NCBI GenBank assembly: GCA_023228885.1 | Contig: JALOAJ010000002.1 | Coordinates: forward strand, 1-64,000 | Reading direction: 5' to 3' | Origin: Bacillota bacterium | Lineage (GTDB): Bacteria > Bacillota > Clostridia > Monoglobales > Firm-18 | Length of the DNA stretch: 64,000 nt | In this document: positions 45,328 through 54,481 of the stretch, in pieces | Numbering within the stretch: the stretch's first letter is position 1 | Layout of the letters: every line of letters starts with the position of its first letter | The notes under the pieces: generated by a model | What the model was told of the DNA's origin: nothing | Databases searched by the model: none | Seen by the model: the letters and a program-made list of their open reading frames with translations, nothing else | Translations under genes and position numbers: made by a program

Positions 45328-45870
45328 TTAATAAAGCATTTTATATATTGCATAATTATTCAAAACTCGTTTTATATATCGCTCTGTTTCACGAAACGGA
45401 ATTTTATCAAGCTCGTTGCCGTTTGCGGAATAATCGGTATTTTCAAGCCACTTTTTCACATTCCCTATGCCGGCATTATACGCCGTTATGCCCAGCCTGC
45501 AATTTCCTTCAAACTGTTCTATCAAATAGTTCAAATACCAAACCCCTATTTGAATGTTTGTTCTTGGCTCGTATATTTTTTCTTCGGTAAAGCCGCCATC
45601 ACCCATCTGCTGGGCGCACCACCTTGCAGTATCGCTTTTTAACTGCATAAGCCCTTTTGCCTCTTTATGCGATATTGCATATTCCGAAAAGTTGCTTTCC
45701 GCCCGGATTACAGATAGGATAAGCAAAGGGTCTAAGTTATATTGTTTTGCACTCTCGATTATTATGTCCATATATAAGGCGGGATACAGCTTTTTTAACA
45801 CAGCATTGAATGTTAAAAAAACGGCAAATAAAATTGCGCATATCAAAATTATTTTTTTAAACTTTGCCAT
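45328..45870 (-). CDS. Lytic transglycosylase (SLT domain)
   Basis: 180 residues from the ATG at 45870 (GGAGG 6 nt upstream; earlier ATGs lie inside coaE without a site). Membrane anchor at residues 5-22, then an SLT domain with the catalytic Glu in ILSVIRAESNFSEYAIS, KGLMQLKSDTARW and TAYNAGIGNVKKWL. Cuts peptidoglycan glycan strands outside the cell. The gene overlaps the 3' end of coaE by 14 nt; coaE followed by an SLT gene is common in Clostridia. Confidence 0.94.
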   Translation of the reverse strand: MAKFKKIILICAILFAVFLTFNAVLKKLYPALYMDIIIESAKQYNLDPLLILSVIRAESNFSEYAISHKEAKGLMQLKSDTARWCAQQMGDGGFTEEKIYEPRTNIQIGVWYLNYLIEQFEGNCRLGITAYNAGIGNVKKWLENTDYSANGNELDKIPFRETERYIKRVLNNYAIYKMLY

Positions 45871-46456
45871 TTGCAACCTCCGAAAAAACTTTAATCCCCT
45901 CATTATAAAGCCTTGATAAATCACCGTTATTGGTTATTATGAGATTAGCCCTTTTTGTGTAGTATTCATCGTCTTTTTGTCGGCTCATCCGCAAAAGCAC
46001 AGAGCGCTCGTCTGTTAAATCCCGCTGCATAACACGATTTATACGCTCGTCTTTTGGAGCAATAACCGCAATAACATAATCGCACATACCGTTCATTCCG
46101 CTTTCAAAAAGCACTGCGCCTTCAAGCACAATGTTTTTGTTTTTACATTTTTTTATTTTATCATCAATTGCTTTTGCAATTTTTTCGTGAGTTATTTTGT
46201 TCAAAAGTTTTAGTTTTTCGGCATTTGAAAACACAATGTTTCCAAGCTTTTTCCTGTCAATTTCGCCGTTTTGCAAAAGAATCTCTTTACCAAAAAGACC
46301 TGTTATTTCAGTATATGCAGGTTTGCCTGAAAGCAGAATGTCATGCCCTATCTTATCAGCGTCAATCACGCAATATCCTAAATCTTCAGCAGCCTTACAA
46401 AGGGTGGATTTGCCGCTCCCTATCCCACCCGTCACGCCTATAAGTATTTTTATCAC
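45857..46456 (-). CDS. coaE: Dephospho-CoA kinase
   Basis: 199 residues; last step of coenzyme A synthesis. P-loop GVTGGIGSGKSTLC at the N-terminus, VIDADKIGHDIL and a lid with DYVIAVIAPKDERI. The GTG at 46456 lies inside the Shine-Dalgarno sequence GGAGGTGAT; the in-frame ATA at 46447 has the normal spacing, so the true start may be non-standard. It lies 6 nt after polA, a conserved order. Confidence 0.95.
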   Translation of the reverse strand: MIKILIGVTGGIGSGKSTLCKAAEDLGYCVIDADKIGHDILLSGKPAYTEITGLFGKEILLQNGEIDRKKLGNIVFSNAEKLKLLNKITHEKIAKAIDDKIKKCKNKNIVLEGAVLFESGMNGMCDYVIAVIAPKDERINRVMQRDLTDERSVLLRMSRQKDDEYYTKRANLIITNNGDLSRLYNEGIKVFSEVANGKV

Positions 46457-46462
46457 CTCCGA

Positions 46463-48988
46463 CTATTTTGCATCATACCATGTGTTGCCAACGCTAATGT
46501 CGACCATAAGCGGAACACTAAGGGAGATAGCGCCCTCCATTTCGCTTTTTAAAATGCTTTTTGCAACTTCAACCTCGTCTTTATGCGCCTCTACAATAAG
46601 CTCGTCATGAACTTGCAGCACAAGCTGTGACCGAGCGGTCTCCTGCCTTAGCCGGGCGTCAACCTTTACCATGGCAATTTTTATTATATCGGCTGCGCTA
46701 CCTTGAATAGGGGTGTTTAAAGCAATTCTTTCGCCGTATGAGCGGGTTATAAAGTTCCCCGTTTTAAGCTCGGGAATATATCGCCTTCGGTTTAACAGCG
46801 TTGTGACAAAGCCATCTTTTTTTGCCTTTTCCACAATGTCCGTCATGTATTGTTTCACATTTTGATAGGTATTTAGATAGTTATTTATATATTTTTTCGC
46901 TTCCGCTCTTGTTATGCCCAAATCTTGTGACAAGCTAAAATCGCCAATACCATAAACAATGCCAAAATTTACCGCCTTAGCCCTAAACCGCATTTCATCC
47001 GTCACCTCGGATAAGCCTACATTAAATACCTGAGATGCGGTTTGGGTGTGTATGTCTATATTATTTTCAAATGCGCTTATCATGTTTTTATCTTTTGAGA
47101 TGTGTGCCAAAATCCTAAGCTCTATCTGGGAGTAATCGGCGTCGACCAAAACAAAGTTTTCGTCGCAGGCTTTAAATACTTTTCTAAACTGGCGACCCGC
47201 CTCTGTGCGCACCGGTATGTTTTGCAGGTTTGGTTCGGTGCTGCTTATCCGCCCCGTAACAGTAACTGTTTGATTAAAGCTTGAATGAATGCGACCTGTT
47301 TTGGGGTTTATAACCGCTGTAAGTCCATCGGCATAAGTGCTTTTGAGTTTTGCTATATGTCGAAACTGCATAAGCAAATCTATTATTTCATGCTGACCTT
47401 TGAGCTTTTCAAGAACCCCCGCATCGGTTGAGTAACCTGTTTTCGTTTTTTTAATTGCCGGCAATCCAAGCCGCTCAAACAGCACCTCTCCAAGTTGCTT
47501 GGGGGAATTTATATTAAACTCACAGCCTGACAAAAAATAAATATTTTTTGTCAGCAAATCAATTTTATGCTGTAAGCTTTTTGAAAAATCCGCCAATTTC
47601 TCACGGTCAACCGCGATTCCTCTTTGTTTCATGCTGGAGAGCACACAAACAAGCGGCATTTCTATTTCGTAAAACAATTTTTCTTGCCCGCATTCAATTA
47701 TTTGTCTATTAAAATGCTCATACAAGCTAATAATGGACAAAACGGCGCTTTTAAGCGTGCCGTCAAAAATATATCCAAGATGCTCCGATGTAAGAGCCGA
47801 CAAATCATAGTTGCTGGAGGAGGGTGATGCAATGTATGCGGCAATTAAGGTATCAAAATAAACACTGTTTATAATATTTCCCAGCTCAAGGTCAGCTTTA
47901 ATGTCATGCCCGATTTTTTTTATTGAGCCGTCGGCAAGAAGCGATGCAAAATTTTTGTTTGCCGAATCAAAAATTGCAATGTCATTTTCACCTGTTGCAG
48001 CCGCGCAACTGCCGCCGTCAATATAATAAAATAACATGCCGACTTTTTTTGCATTTTCAAAGGTTTTATCGGCATCGCATTCCGGTATATTTTTAAATTC
48101 AATTTGTTTTGGCGACTGTTCAAGCTGAAATCTTTGAATAAAGCTGTTAAAATTCAACTTTTTAAAAATATCCAACAAACGGTCGTTGTCGTAATCGCTT
48201 TTAGCGCACTTTTTAAAATCAAATTCTATCGGTGTTCTAACATCTATGGTTGCCAGTTGTTTGCTTAAAAAAGCCATGTCCCTGCCGTTTTCAAGGCGGT
48301 TTCTAACCGCCGCCGTAACATCAAGCTCGTTTAGGTTTTGGTAGATATATTCAATGCTTTTATATTTTTTAATAAGGTTGGATGCAGTTTTTTCTCCCAC
48401 CCCCGCAACCCCGGGTATATTGTCGGAGGGGTCTCCCATTAACGCTTTTAAATCTATGAATTCATTTGGGGTAATTCCGTATTTTTCAAAAACCATATCA
48501 GCATTAAAATCAGTTGTGCCTGTGCTTCCCGCTTTTGTTGTCACAAGCTTTATTTTTGTGTTTTTTGTAGCAAGCTGGAGCCCATCCCTATCGCCCGTTA
48601 GGATAACGCAGTTTATATCGCCTTCTTCACAATGACGGGCAACAGTTCCGATAATATCGTCCGCCTCATAGCCTTCAAGCGACAACATATTTACCCTCAT
48701 TGCAGACAAGACTTCTTTTAGAACCGGAATTTGAACGGCAAGTTCTTCCGGCATCGGTTTTCTTTGCGCTTTGTATTCCTTGTATTGAACATGGCGAAAG
48801 GTTGGCGCAGGAAGGTCAAAAGCCACACAAAGGTAATCAGGCTTTTCTTCATCCATATATTTAAATAATATATTTAAAAACCCATAAACAGCATTTGTGT
48901 ACAGCCCCTCGCTGTTGGTAAGCAGCCGAATGCCATAAAAAGCCCTGTTCACAATGCTGTTGCCGTCAAGTATCATCAACTTTTCCAT
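46463..48988 (-). CDS. polA: DNA polymerase I
   Basis: 841 residues. Intact 5'-3' exonuclease (LMILDGNSIVNRAFYGI, ILTGDRDGLQL) and polymerase (DYSQIELRILAHIS, RRRYIPEL, VLQVHDELIVEA). In the 3'-5' exonuclease region the usual DxE pair is replaced (LFYYIDGG), so proofreading is probably lost, as in Bacillus PolA. Works in Okazaki fragment processing and repair. ATG start. polA-coaE-SLT form one run. Confidence 0.97.
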   Translation of the reverse strand: MEKLMILDGNSIVNRAFYGIRLLTNSEGLYTNAVYGFLNILFKYMDEEKPDYLCVAFDLPAPTFRHVQYKEYKAQRKPMPEELAVQIPVLKEVLSAMRVNMLSLEGYEADDIIGTVARHCEEGDINCVILTGDRDGLQLATKNTKIKLVTTKAGSTGTTDFNADMVFEKYGITPNEFIDLKALMGDPSDNIPGVAGVGEKTASNLIKKYKSIEYIYQNLNELDVTAAVRNRLENGRDMAFLSKQLATIDVRTPIEFDFKKCAKSDYDNDRLLDIFKKLNFNSFIQRFQLEQSPKQIEFKNIPECDADKTFENAKKVGMLFYYIDGGSCAAATGENDIAIFDSANKNFASLLADGSIKKIGHDIKADLELGNIINSVYFDTLIAAYIASPSSSNYDLSALTSEHLGYIFDGTLKSAVLSIISLYEHFNRQIIECGQEKLFYEIEMPLVCVLSSMKQRGIAVDREKLADFSKSLQHKIDLLTKNIYFLSGCEFNINSPKQLGEVLFERLGLPAIKKTKTGYSTDAGVLEKLKGQHEIIDLLMQFRHIAKLKSTYADGLTAVINPKTGRIHSSFNQTVTVTGRISSTEPNLQNIPVRTEAGRQFRKVFKACDENFVLVDADYSQIELRILAHISKDKNMISAFENNIDIHTQTASQVFNVGLSEVTDEMRFRAKAVNFGIVYGIGDFSLSQDLGITRAEAKKYINNYLNTYQNVKQYMTDIVEKAKKDGFVTTLLNRRRYIPELKTGNFITRSYGERIALNTPIQGSAADIIKIAMVKVDARLRQETARSQLVLQVHDELIVEAHKDEVEVAKSILKSEMEGAISLSVPLMVDISVGNTWYDAK

Positions 48989-49060
48989 AAGAATTCCACA
49001 GCCTTTCCGCCCATAAAATTAACATCTTATACATGTATATTACCCGCTTGTACGAAAAAT

Positions 49061-49882
49061 TTACTCCGGTCCCTTAATGTTTGCAAAACTTTCTTCAATT
49101 GATGTCTTGTGAAGGGTGTATTTTATGGAAGCTTCAAAAAACTTTAAAGGCTCACTTGTTGCCTTTTGGAACCGCGGTATCATGACGACAAATTCGCTGC
49201 CTTTGCCTTCTTCACTTTCAACCGTGATTTCTCCCCCCAATGTTTCAATAAAGGTTCTCACTATGGTTAGCCCCAACCCGCACCCCTCCGTTTGCCTTGT
49301 GTTAAAATTTTCAATCCTGTAATATTTATTGAAAATACGCCCAAGCTCTTTTTGGCTGATTCCGATTCCCTTGTCTTTAACGGCAAAAAATATGCGGCTG
49401 CTGTCTTTTGAATCGTATGCCCTTATTGTGACACTTCTATCAACCTTTTTGCTGTATTTAACCGCATTTGATATAAGGTTCAAAAGTATTGTTTCAAGCT
49501 TTTTAAAATCAGACACGGCATATGGGTCTTCAAAATTAACTTCAAATATGAAATCAATGTTAAATTGACTTTTAAATTTGTCCAAACCATTTTGAATGTC
49601 ATTAATAAATTGTTCGACATTGCCCTTTTCGACTATTACCTTAAGGCTTTTGTTTTCATGTTGAGCCACGCTGATAATTTGCTCCGTCAAAAGGTTCATA
49701 CGATGGCAGTTCTTTAAAATTCCTTCCATAATGACTTGCAGCTTTTCTTTTTCGATATCTCCTTGTTTTTGTACTCTGCTTACCAACTCGGCGCTTTTGG
49801 ATATTATATCTATCGGCGTGCGAAATTCGTGTGCAATTAATGCTATGTCATTAGTTATACTCTTTTTATCGTGACTGTTCAT
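49061..49882 (-). CDS. Soluble sensor histidine kinase without a sensor domain
   Basis: 273 residues. Phosphoacceptor box IAHEFRTPIDII right at the N-terminus (about residue 17), N-box NLISNAVKYSKK, G1 DKGIGIS and G2 GCGLGLTIV. No membrane helix, PAS or GAF domain and no response regulator nearby. GGAGGTGATT precedes two overlapping ATGs: the nearer one opens a 6-codon frame and stops, the second (49882) opens the kinase. Such orphan kinases in spore formers may feed Spo0A, which is only a possibility here. Confidence 0.9.
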   Translation of the reverse strand: MNSHDKKSITNDIALIAHEFRTPIDIISKSAELVSRVQKQGDIEKEKLQVIMEGILKNCHRMNLLTEQIISVAQHENKSLKVIVEKGNVEQFINDIQNGLDKFKSQFNIDFIFEVNFEDPYAVSDFKKLETILLNLISNAVKYSKKVDRSVTIRAYDSKDSSRIFFAVKDKGIGISQKELGRIFNKYYRIENFNTRQTEGCGLGLTIVRTFIETLGGEITVESEEGKGSEFVVMIPRFQKATSEPLKFFEASIKYTLHKTSIEESFANIKGPE

Positions 49883-49948
49883 TCATAATCACCTCCATTT
49901 ACATTTTAGCATTTTTAGGTTGCTTTTGCAATATTTTTTAAATTTGTG

Positions 49949-49977
49949 TTGAAAAAAGACCATTATTTTGATATACT
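49949..49977 (+). promoter_or_regulatory. Promoter of the VIT/VWA gene
   Basis: TTGAAA (49949-49954), 17-nt spacer, TATACT (49972-49977), about 50 nt before the ATG. A second TATAAT at about 50003 is closer but has no -35. Confidence 0.5.
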
Positions 49978-50027
49978 TCAAATAAGCATTTTTCTGTTTT
50001 GTATAATCAATGCAACGGAGGGATTAT

Positions 50028-52055
50028 ATGTCCTGCGGGCTTATTGCACCTGACGGTACCGTTATGCCTCTTAAAAAAATAGATTGCAACGCAAGCATAA
50101 CCGAAAATTTTGGCATATATACGTTAACGCAGCATTATTATAATGAATTTAACGCGCCATTATCGGTTAGGTATGTATTTCCCATTCCCGCCGATAGTGC
50201 GGTAATTGATTTTCGCGCAATAATCAATGGTAAAATAATAGTTTCAAAAATAACGGACAAAGATTATGCAAGAAAGGCTTTAAAAAGCAAAGAAAATTGT
50301 GCAATTCTTTCAAAACATTCTGCCGGAACGCTTGAAATGCGGCTTGGATATGCCGCCCCCGGTTCTTATATCGTAGTTAAAATAAAATACTTCGCAAAAA
50401 TTAAAATTGAAGACAATTTCGCTCGGCTTATAATACCAACTGTAATAGCCCCTCGCTATGTGTCCTATGGGAAACAAGTCGCAATAGAGAGCGCGGTGGT
50501 GAAAACCGGTTACAAAATAAGTTTGATGATGAAATATAAAGGCAAAAATGTTGCTGATATTTCATCTCCGACCCATGATATCGCTTTTGAAAGCACAGAT
50601 GAGGGCGCAAATATTTCTCTAAAGCAAGAAGAATACGCCGACAGGGACATTATGATAGACATAAAGCTGCGGGGTAAAAACCGACCTGCAATGTTTTATT
50701 TAAACGATGTTGCATATTACTGCTTTACACCCAAAATTGATGTTTACAAGCGAATTCCACGCGAATATTGGTTTATAATTGATACCTCCGACTCAATGGG
50801 GGGCGAAAAACTAAAACAAGCCAAGAATGCGCTGTCAATTTGTCTTCACAGTTTATATAAGGAAGATAGCTTTAATATAATTGCTTTTAACACCTCATAC
50901 CAATACTTTTCGCACACTCCCAGAAAATTCGGAGAACAATCGCTTTTTGAAGCTAAAAAATGGCTTGATTCGCTTGTTGCCGAGGGCGGCACCGAGCTTA
51001 TGCGCCCAGTTATGATTGCAGGCGAACAAAAAGGCGCAACCGTGCTTTTGTTCACAGACGGACAAATCGCCAATTGCAGTGATATTCTTTCATATGTAAA
51101 ATCCAAGTGCCGCTCGGTGTTTTACACTTTTGGCATTGATACAGCGGTAAACACAGAATTTTTAACTTCTCTTGCAAACCTTACAGGCGGGCTTGCTCGA
51201 TTTATAACGCCTGATGAGCGCATTGATGAGGCAATAATTCACCTGTTTAACAAAATAGCCGTTCCTGCGATTAAAAATGCGAAAATAACATTTGATGCCA
51301 ACGCTCAAAATATTACGCCGAAAATGATAAAACAAATTCACATAGGTCAGCGTGTTACCGTTGTGGCAAAATTCAGCGGCGCGCCTCCAAAAAAACTGAT
51401 GGTTACGGGTGAATATGTAAATCTACAATCCGTTACCGAGGTGTTCTTCGAAAACCCATTGCGCGCAGGTGAAGAACTATTATATTATTTTGCAAAAGAA
51501 CAAATTAATCATCTAACGCTTATGTTAACCGGGGACAGCGTCAGCGACAGCCTTATAAGAAAACAAATTTATCGCCTATCGGTTGACGGCGGCATTCTTT
51601 CTGAGGAAACGGCTTTTGTCCTTACGATGGGCGAAAAAGGAAAAGCAAAAGTGATTGATGCGGTTGTGCCTTCCATGCTTCCCGCCGGCTGGGAATCACC
51701 GGTGAGTTATATGCGTGAAACGCCAAAGAAAAAATCCAAAATAACTGATTTTTTAAAAATAATAAAATCGCAGCGTGCAAACGGAAGCTTTGTCAAGACA
51801 AAGGTAAAAACTTCGATACATACGGCGAATATCCTTCATTATATATGCACAGAATGTGATAAGGCAGATTTATTTGTGTGGCAGCTTAGAAAAGCGGCAA
51901 AATTTTTGCTTGATGACATAATTAAAAGCAGCAACGCCCAAATTCCGACCGAAATTATAGATGCGCTTGAGGCTTGGCATGAAAAGTTTGGCGTTAAAAA
52001 TGATGAAATTAGCCAAAAGATTGGTGTTTTGGTATATATGTATAGAAAAAATTGA
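50028..52055 (+). CDS. VIT and von Willebrand factor A domain protein
   Basis: 675 residues from the ATG at 50028 (GGAGGG 5 nt upstream; an earlier ATG has no site). An N-terminal VIT domain (about 1-140, with the typical FNAPLSVRYVFPIPADSAV), then a VWA domain with the MIDAS motif DTSDSMGG at about 250 and TVLLFTDGQ, then about 250 residues of unknown fold. No signal peptide, so cytoplasmic. VIT-VWA proteins (inter-alpha-trypsin inhibitor heavy-chain-like) are uncharacterised in Clostridia. Confidence 0.9.
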   Translation: MSCGLIAPDGTVMPLKKIDCNASITENFGIYTLTQHYYNEFNAPLSVRYVFPIPADSAVIDFRAIINGKIIVSKITDKDYARKALKSKENCAILSKHSAGTLEMRLGYAAPGSYIVVKIKYFAKIKIEDNFARLIIPTVIAPRYVSYGKQVAIESAVVKTGYKISLMMKYKGKNVADISSPTHDIAFESTDEGANISLKQEEYADRDIMIDIKLRGKNRPAMFYLNDVAYYCFTPKIDVYKRIPREYWFIIDTSDSMGGEKLKQAKNALSICLHSLYKEDSFNIIAFNTSYQYFSHTPRKFGEQSLFEAKKWLDSLVAEGGTELMRPVMIAGEQKGATVLLFTDGQIANCSDILSYVKSKCRSVFYTFGIDTAVNTEFLTSLANLTGGLARFITPDERIDEAIIHLFNKIAVPAIKNAKITFDANAQNITPKMIKQIHIGQRVTVVAKFSGAPPKKLMVTGEYVNLQSVTEVFFENPLRAGEELLYYFAKEQINHLTLMLTGDSVSDSLIRKQIYRLSVDGGILSEETAFVLTMGEKGKAKVIDAVVPSMLPAGWESPVSYMRETPKKKSKITDFLKIIKSQRANGSFVKTKVKTSIHTANILHYICTECDKADLFVWQLRKAAKFLLDDIIKSSNAQIPTEIIDALEAWHEKFGVKNDEISQKIGVLVYMYRKN

Positions 52056-52073
52056 TAAAAATTAAATTAATAC

Positions 52074-52102
52074 TTGTAATTGGTAAAATTATAATATAAA
52101 AT
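52074..52102 (+). promoter_or_regulatory. Promoter of gapA
   Basis: TTGTAA (52074-52079), 17-nt spacer, TAAAAT (52097-52102), 35 nt before the gapA ATG. Confidence 0.6.
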
Positions 52103-52137
52103 AGTAGCGAAACTTAAAATGCAGGAGGTATAAACTT

Positions 52138-53142
52138 ATGAAAGTTGGTATTAACGGTTTTGGCAGAATAGGTCGTTTGGTTTTTCGGGCGGCGATTGAG
52201 CGTGGGGATTTGGATGTTGTAGCTATAAACGACCCGTTTGTTGACCCAAACTATATGTGCTACATGCTTAAATACGATACGGTCCATGGGCGCTTTAACG
52301 GCTCGGTTGAAGCTAAAGGCGATTCTATCGTTGTAAACGGCAAAGAAGTTAAAGTGTTTGCTGAAATGGATGCAAACAATATAAAATGGGGCAGCGTGGG
52401 GGCAGACTACATTATAGAAGCCACCGGCATATACACAACAACGGAAAAAGCAAGCGCGCATTTCACCGGCGGTGCAAAAAAAGTTATTATAACCGCTCCA
52501 TCGTCAGATGCACCAATGTTTGTTATGGGAGTTAACGAAGGCTCTTACGCAAAAGACATGAAGGTTGTTTCGAATGCGTCTTGCACAACAAACTGCTTGG
52601 CGCCCCTTGCAAAGGTTATAGACGACAATTTTGGAATTGTAGAAGGCTTGATGACTACTGTACACGCTACAACCGCAACGCAAAAAACGGTTGATGGTCC
52701 TTCAAAGAAGGATTGGAGAGGCGGCAGAGGCGCGGCGTTTAATATTATTCCTTCTTCAACAGGTGCGGCAAAAGCGGTTGGTAAAGTTATACCCAAACTT
52801 AACGGCAAGCTGACAGGTATGGCGTTTCGCGTTCCAACAGCTGATGTTTCGGTTGTTGACCTTACCGTTAGGCTTGAAAAACCTGCAACCTATGAAGAAA
52901 TTAAAAATGTTATAAAAAAAGCTGCGGAAGGCGAAATGAAAGGAATTCTTGGTTACACGGAAGACGCCGTTGTTTCAAGCGATTTTATTCATGACGCAAG
53001 AACATCTATATTTGATGCAGATGCAGGCATTTCCCTTAACGACAATTTTGTTAAGCTGATTGCATGGTACGATAATGAGTGGGGTTATTCCAATAAAGTT
53101 ATCGACCTTGCCAATTTTATCGCCGAGGTTGATTCAAAGTAA
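52138..53142 (+). CDS. gapA: Glyceraldehyde-3-phosphate dehydrogenase
   Basis: 334 residues; NAD-dependent glycolytic enzyme. NAD loop INGFGRIGR, catalytic Cys149 in SNASCTTNCLAPL, and WYDNEWGYSNKV near the end. GGAGG before the ATG. Unlike many Firmicutes, it is not in the pgk-tpiA-gpmI-eno run but alone with its own promoter and terminator, which suits separate control of its level. Confidence 0.99.
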   Translation: MKVGINGFGRIGRLVFRAAIERGDLDVVAINDPFVDPNYMCYMLKYDTVHGRFNGSVEAKGDSIVVNGKEVKVFAEMDANNIKWGSVGADYIIEATGIYTTTEKASAHFTGGAKKVIITAPSSDAPMFVMGVNEGSYAKDMKVVSNASCTTNCLAPLAKVIDDNFGIVEGLMTTVHATTATQKTVDGPSKKDWRGGRGAAFNIIPSSTGAAKAVGKVIPKLNGKLTGMAFRVPTADVSVVDLTVRLEKPATYEEIKNVIKKAAEGEMKGILGYTEDAVVSSDFIHDARTSIFDADAGISLNDNFVKLIAWYDNEWGYSNKVIDLANFIAEVDSK

Positions 53143-53156
53143 CTTTTCAATTTTTA

Positions 53157-53188
53157 AAAGGGTCGGCGTAACAGCGACCCTTTTATTT
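53157..53188 (+). terminator. gapA terminator
   Basis: AAAAGGGTCG (53157-53166) pairs with CGACCCTTTT (53175-53184), followed by a U-rich run. It lies 22 nt before the folT-like ATG, so that gene needs read-through or an unseen promoter. Confidence 0.9.
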
Positions 53189-53205
53189 AATTTTAGGGGG
53201 CACAT

Positions 53206-53712
53206 ATGAAAAAGACTAAAATAATAACGCTTGCGGCGCTTTTTATGGCGCTTATATTGATAATGAGAACTTTTGCAACCTTCTTTTTATTCGGCTCAAC
53301 AAAGTTTGGCTTTTCTTTCGTTCCCGAAGCCTTAGGCTCTGCCATTCTTGGTCCTTTTATCGGGGGGGCTGTTGGCGGTTTGTCTGACATTGTGGGTTTT
53401 TTAATTAAGCAAGACGGCACATATTTCCCGGGCTTTACAATAAGCTCAATCTTAAAAGGGCTGATTTACGGTTTGTTTTTGTTTAAAAGACCAAAAAGCC
53501 TTAGGAATATAGCGGCTGCTATTTTATCAGCGGCTGTGCTGGTGGACTTGGCAATTAACTCTATATGGATTAATATGCTGTACGGAACGAAAATGTCTGT
53601 TGTCTTTCTTTCAAAAATTGCAACTCTGCCCATATATGCATCGCTCCAAATTATGATAATTTACGCCATGTTTAAATATTTAGGCAAGGAAATAGCAAAA
53701 ATTTCAGAATAG
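53206..53712 (+). CDS. ECF transporter substrate-binding (S) component, folate type (FolT-like)
   Basis: 168-residue membrane protein with about five or six helices. The N-terminal KTKIITLAALFMALILIMR and the conserved GPFIGGAVGGLSDIVGFL stretch are typical of ECF S components of the folate family, which bind the vitamin and share a common energising module encoded elsewhere. The substrate is inferred from similarity only. GGGGG 5 nt before the ATG. No riboswitch is seen upstream. Confidence 0.85.
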   Translation: MKKTKIITLAALFMALILIMRTFATFFLFGSTKFGFSFVPEALGSAILGPFIGGAVGGLSDIVGFLIKQDGTYFPGFTISSILKGLIYGLFLFKRPKSLRNIAAAILSAAVLVDLAINSIWINMLYGTKMSVVFLSKIATLPIYASLQIMIIYAMFKYLGKEIAKISE

Positions 53713-53752
53713 ATACCTCCCCTATACATATAGTATTATGGGGGTGTTTAAT

Positions 53753-54007
53753 GTGGACAGATTTCAAGATTTACGAAATAAAGAGGTTATTGACCTAAGT
53801 GACGGGAAACGGTTGGGCTTTGTTTGCGACATAGATGTTGACATAGAAAGCGGGCGCATTATTGCCATTGTGGTTCCGGGCAAAAAGGGATTTGGCGGGT
53901 TTTTCGGCAAAACGGAGGATTATGTTATTCCATGGAGCAGTATTTGCAAAATCGGCAACGATATTATTATTGTAAACAACCAACCGAAAGGTTCTGATTG
54001 TTACTAA
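53753..54007 (+). CDS. YlmC/YmxH family PRC-barrel sporulation protein
   Basis: 84 residues from a GTG at 53753 with GGGGGTG 6 nt upstream; the ATG at 53738 has no site. PRC-barrel fold: FQDLRNKEVIDLSDGKRLG, DVDIESGRIIAIVVPG, EDYVIPWSSICKIGNDIIIV. YlmC/YmxH proteins are found mainly in spore formers; function unknown. It lies 12 nt before nrdR, an arrangement I regard as common in Clostridia. Confidence 0.9.
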   Translation: MDRFQDLRNKEVIDLSDGKRLGFVCDIDVDIESGRIIAIVVPGKKGFGGFFGKTEDYVIPWSSICKIGNDIIIVNNQPKGSDCY

Positions 54008-54019
54008 GGAGGTTTTAAT

Positions 54020-54481
54020 GTGAAGTGCATTTTTTGCGGGCATCTTGAAAGCAAGGTTATTGATACGCGTTGTGCGGAGGATGGAACATATAACAGACGA
54101 AGACGCGAATGCTTAAGCTGCGGCCAACGCTTTACCAGCTATGAACGGGTGGAAAATATGCCGCTGATTGTTGTTAAAAAAGATTTGTCAAAACAGCCCT
54201 TTAACCGCGAAAAGCTTTTGAACGGTTTACTGCGGGCTTGCGAAAAACGCCCTGTTTCATTAGAACAGCTTGAAGGAATTATTGATGAAGTAGAAAAGGT
54301 TGCGCGAAGCGCCCCTGCAAGGGAAATTACAACGGTTGAAATCGGCGAGCTTGTTACAAACAAGCTCCGCAAGATTGATGAAGTTGCATATGTGCGTTTC
54401 GCCTCCGTTTACAAACAATTTAAAGATGTCAATTCATTTATGGACGAGCTTAAAAAACTATTAAAGGAAAAGAAGCTTTGA
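54020..54481 (+). CDS. nrdR: Transcriptional repressor NrdR
   Basis: 153 residues. N-terminal zinc ribbon (CIFCGH and CLSCGQ), then an ATP-cone domain (LIVVKKDLSKQPFNREKLL, with RFASVYKQFKDVNSF at the end). Senses ATP/dATP and represses ribonucleotide reductase genes. GTG start with GGAGG 7 nt upstream. Its last 21 nt overlap the 3' end of murC on the other strand. Confidence 0.97.
   Translation: MKCIFCGHLESKVIDTRCAEDGTYNRRRRECLSCGQRFTSYERVENMPLIVVKKDLSKQPFNREKLLNGLLRACEKRPVSLEQLEGIIDEVEKVARSAPAREITTVEIGELVTNKLRKIDEVAYVRFASVYKQFKDVNSFMDELKKLLKEKKL

Noticed and set aside
53185..53205. Folate riboswitch before the folT-like gene
   Set aside because: Only about 20 nt lie between the gapA terminator and the ATG, too short for a tetrahydrofolate riboswitch.
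53713..53752. Terminator between folT-like gene and ymxH-type gene
   Set aside because: CCCC and GGGG can pair but the stem is only 4 bp with a long loop and no U-run.
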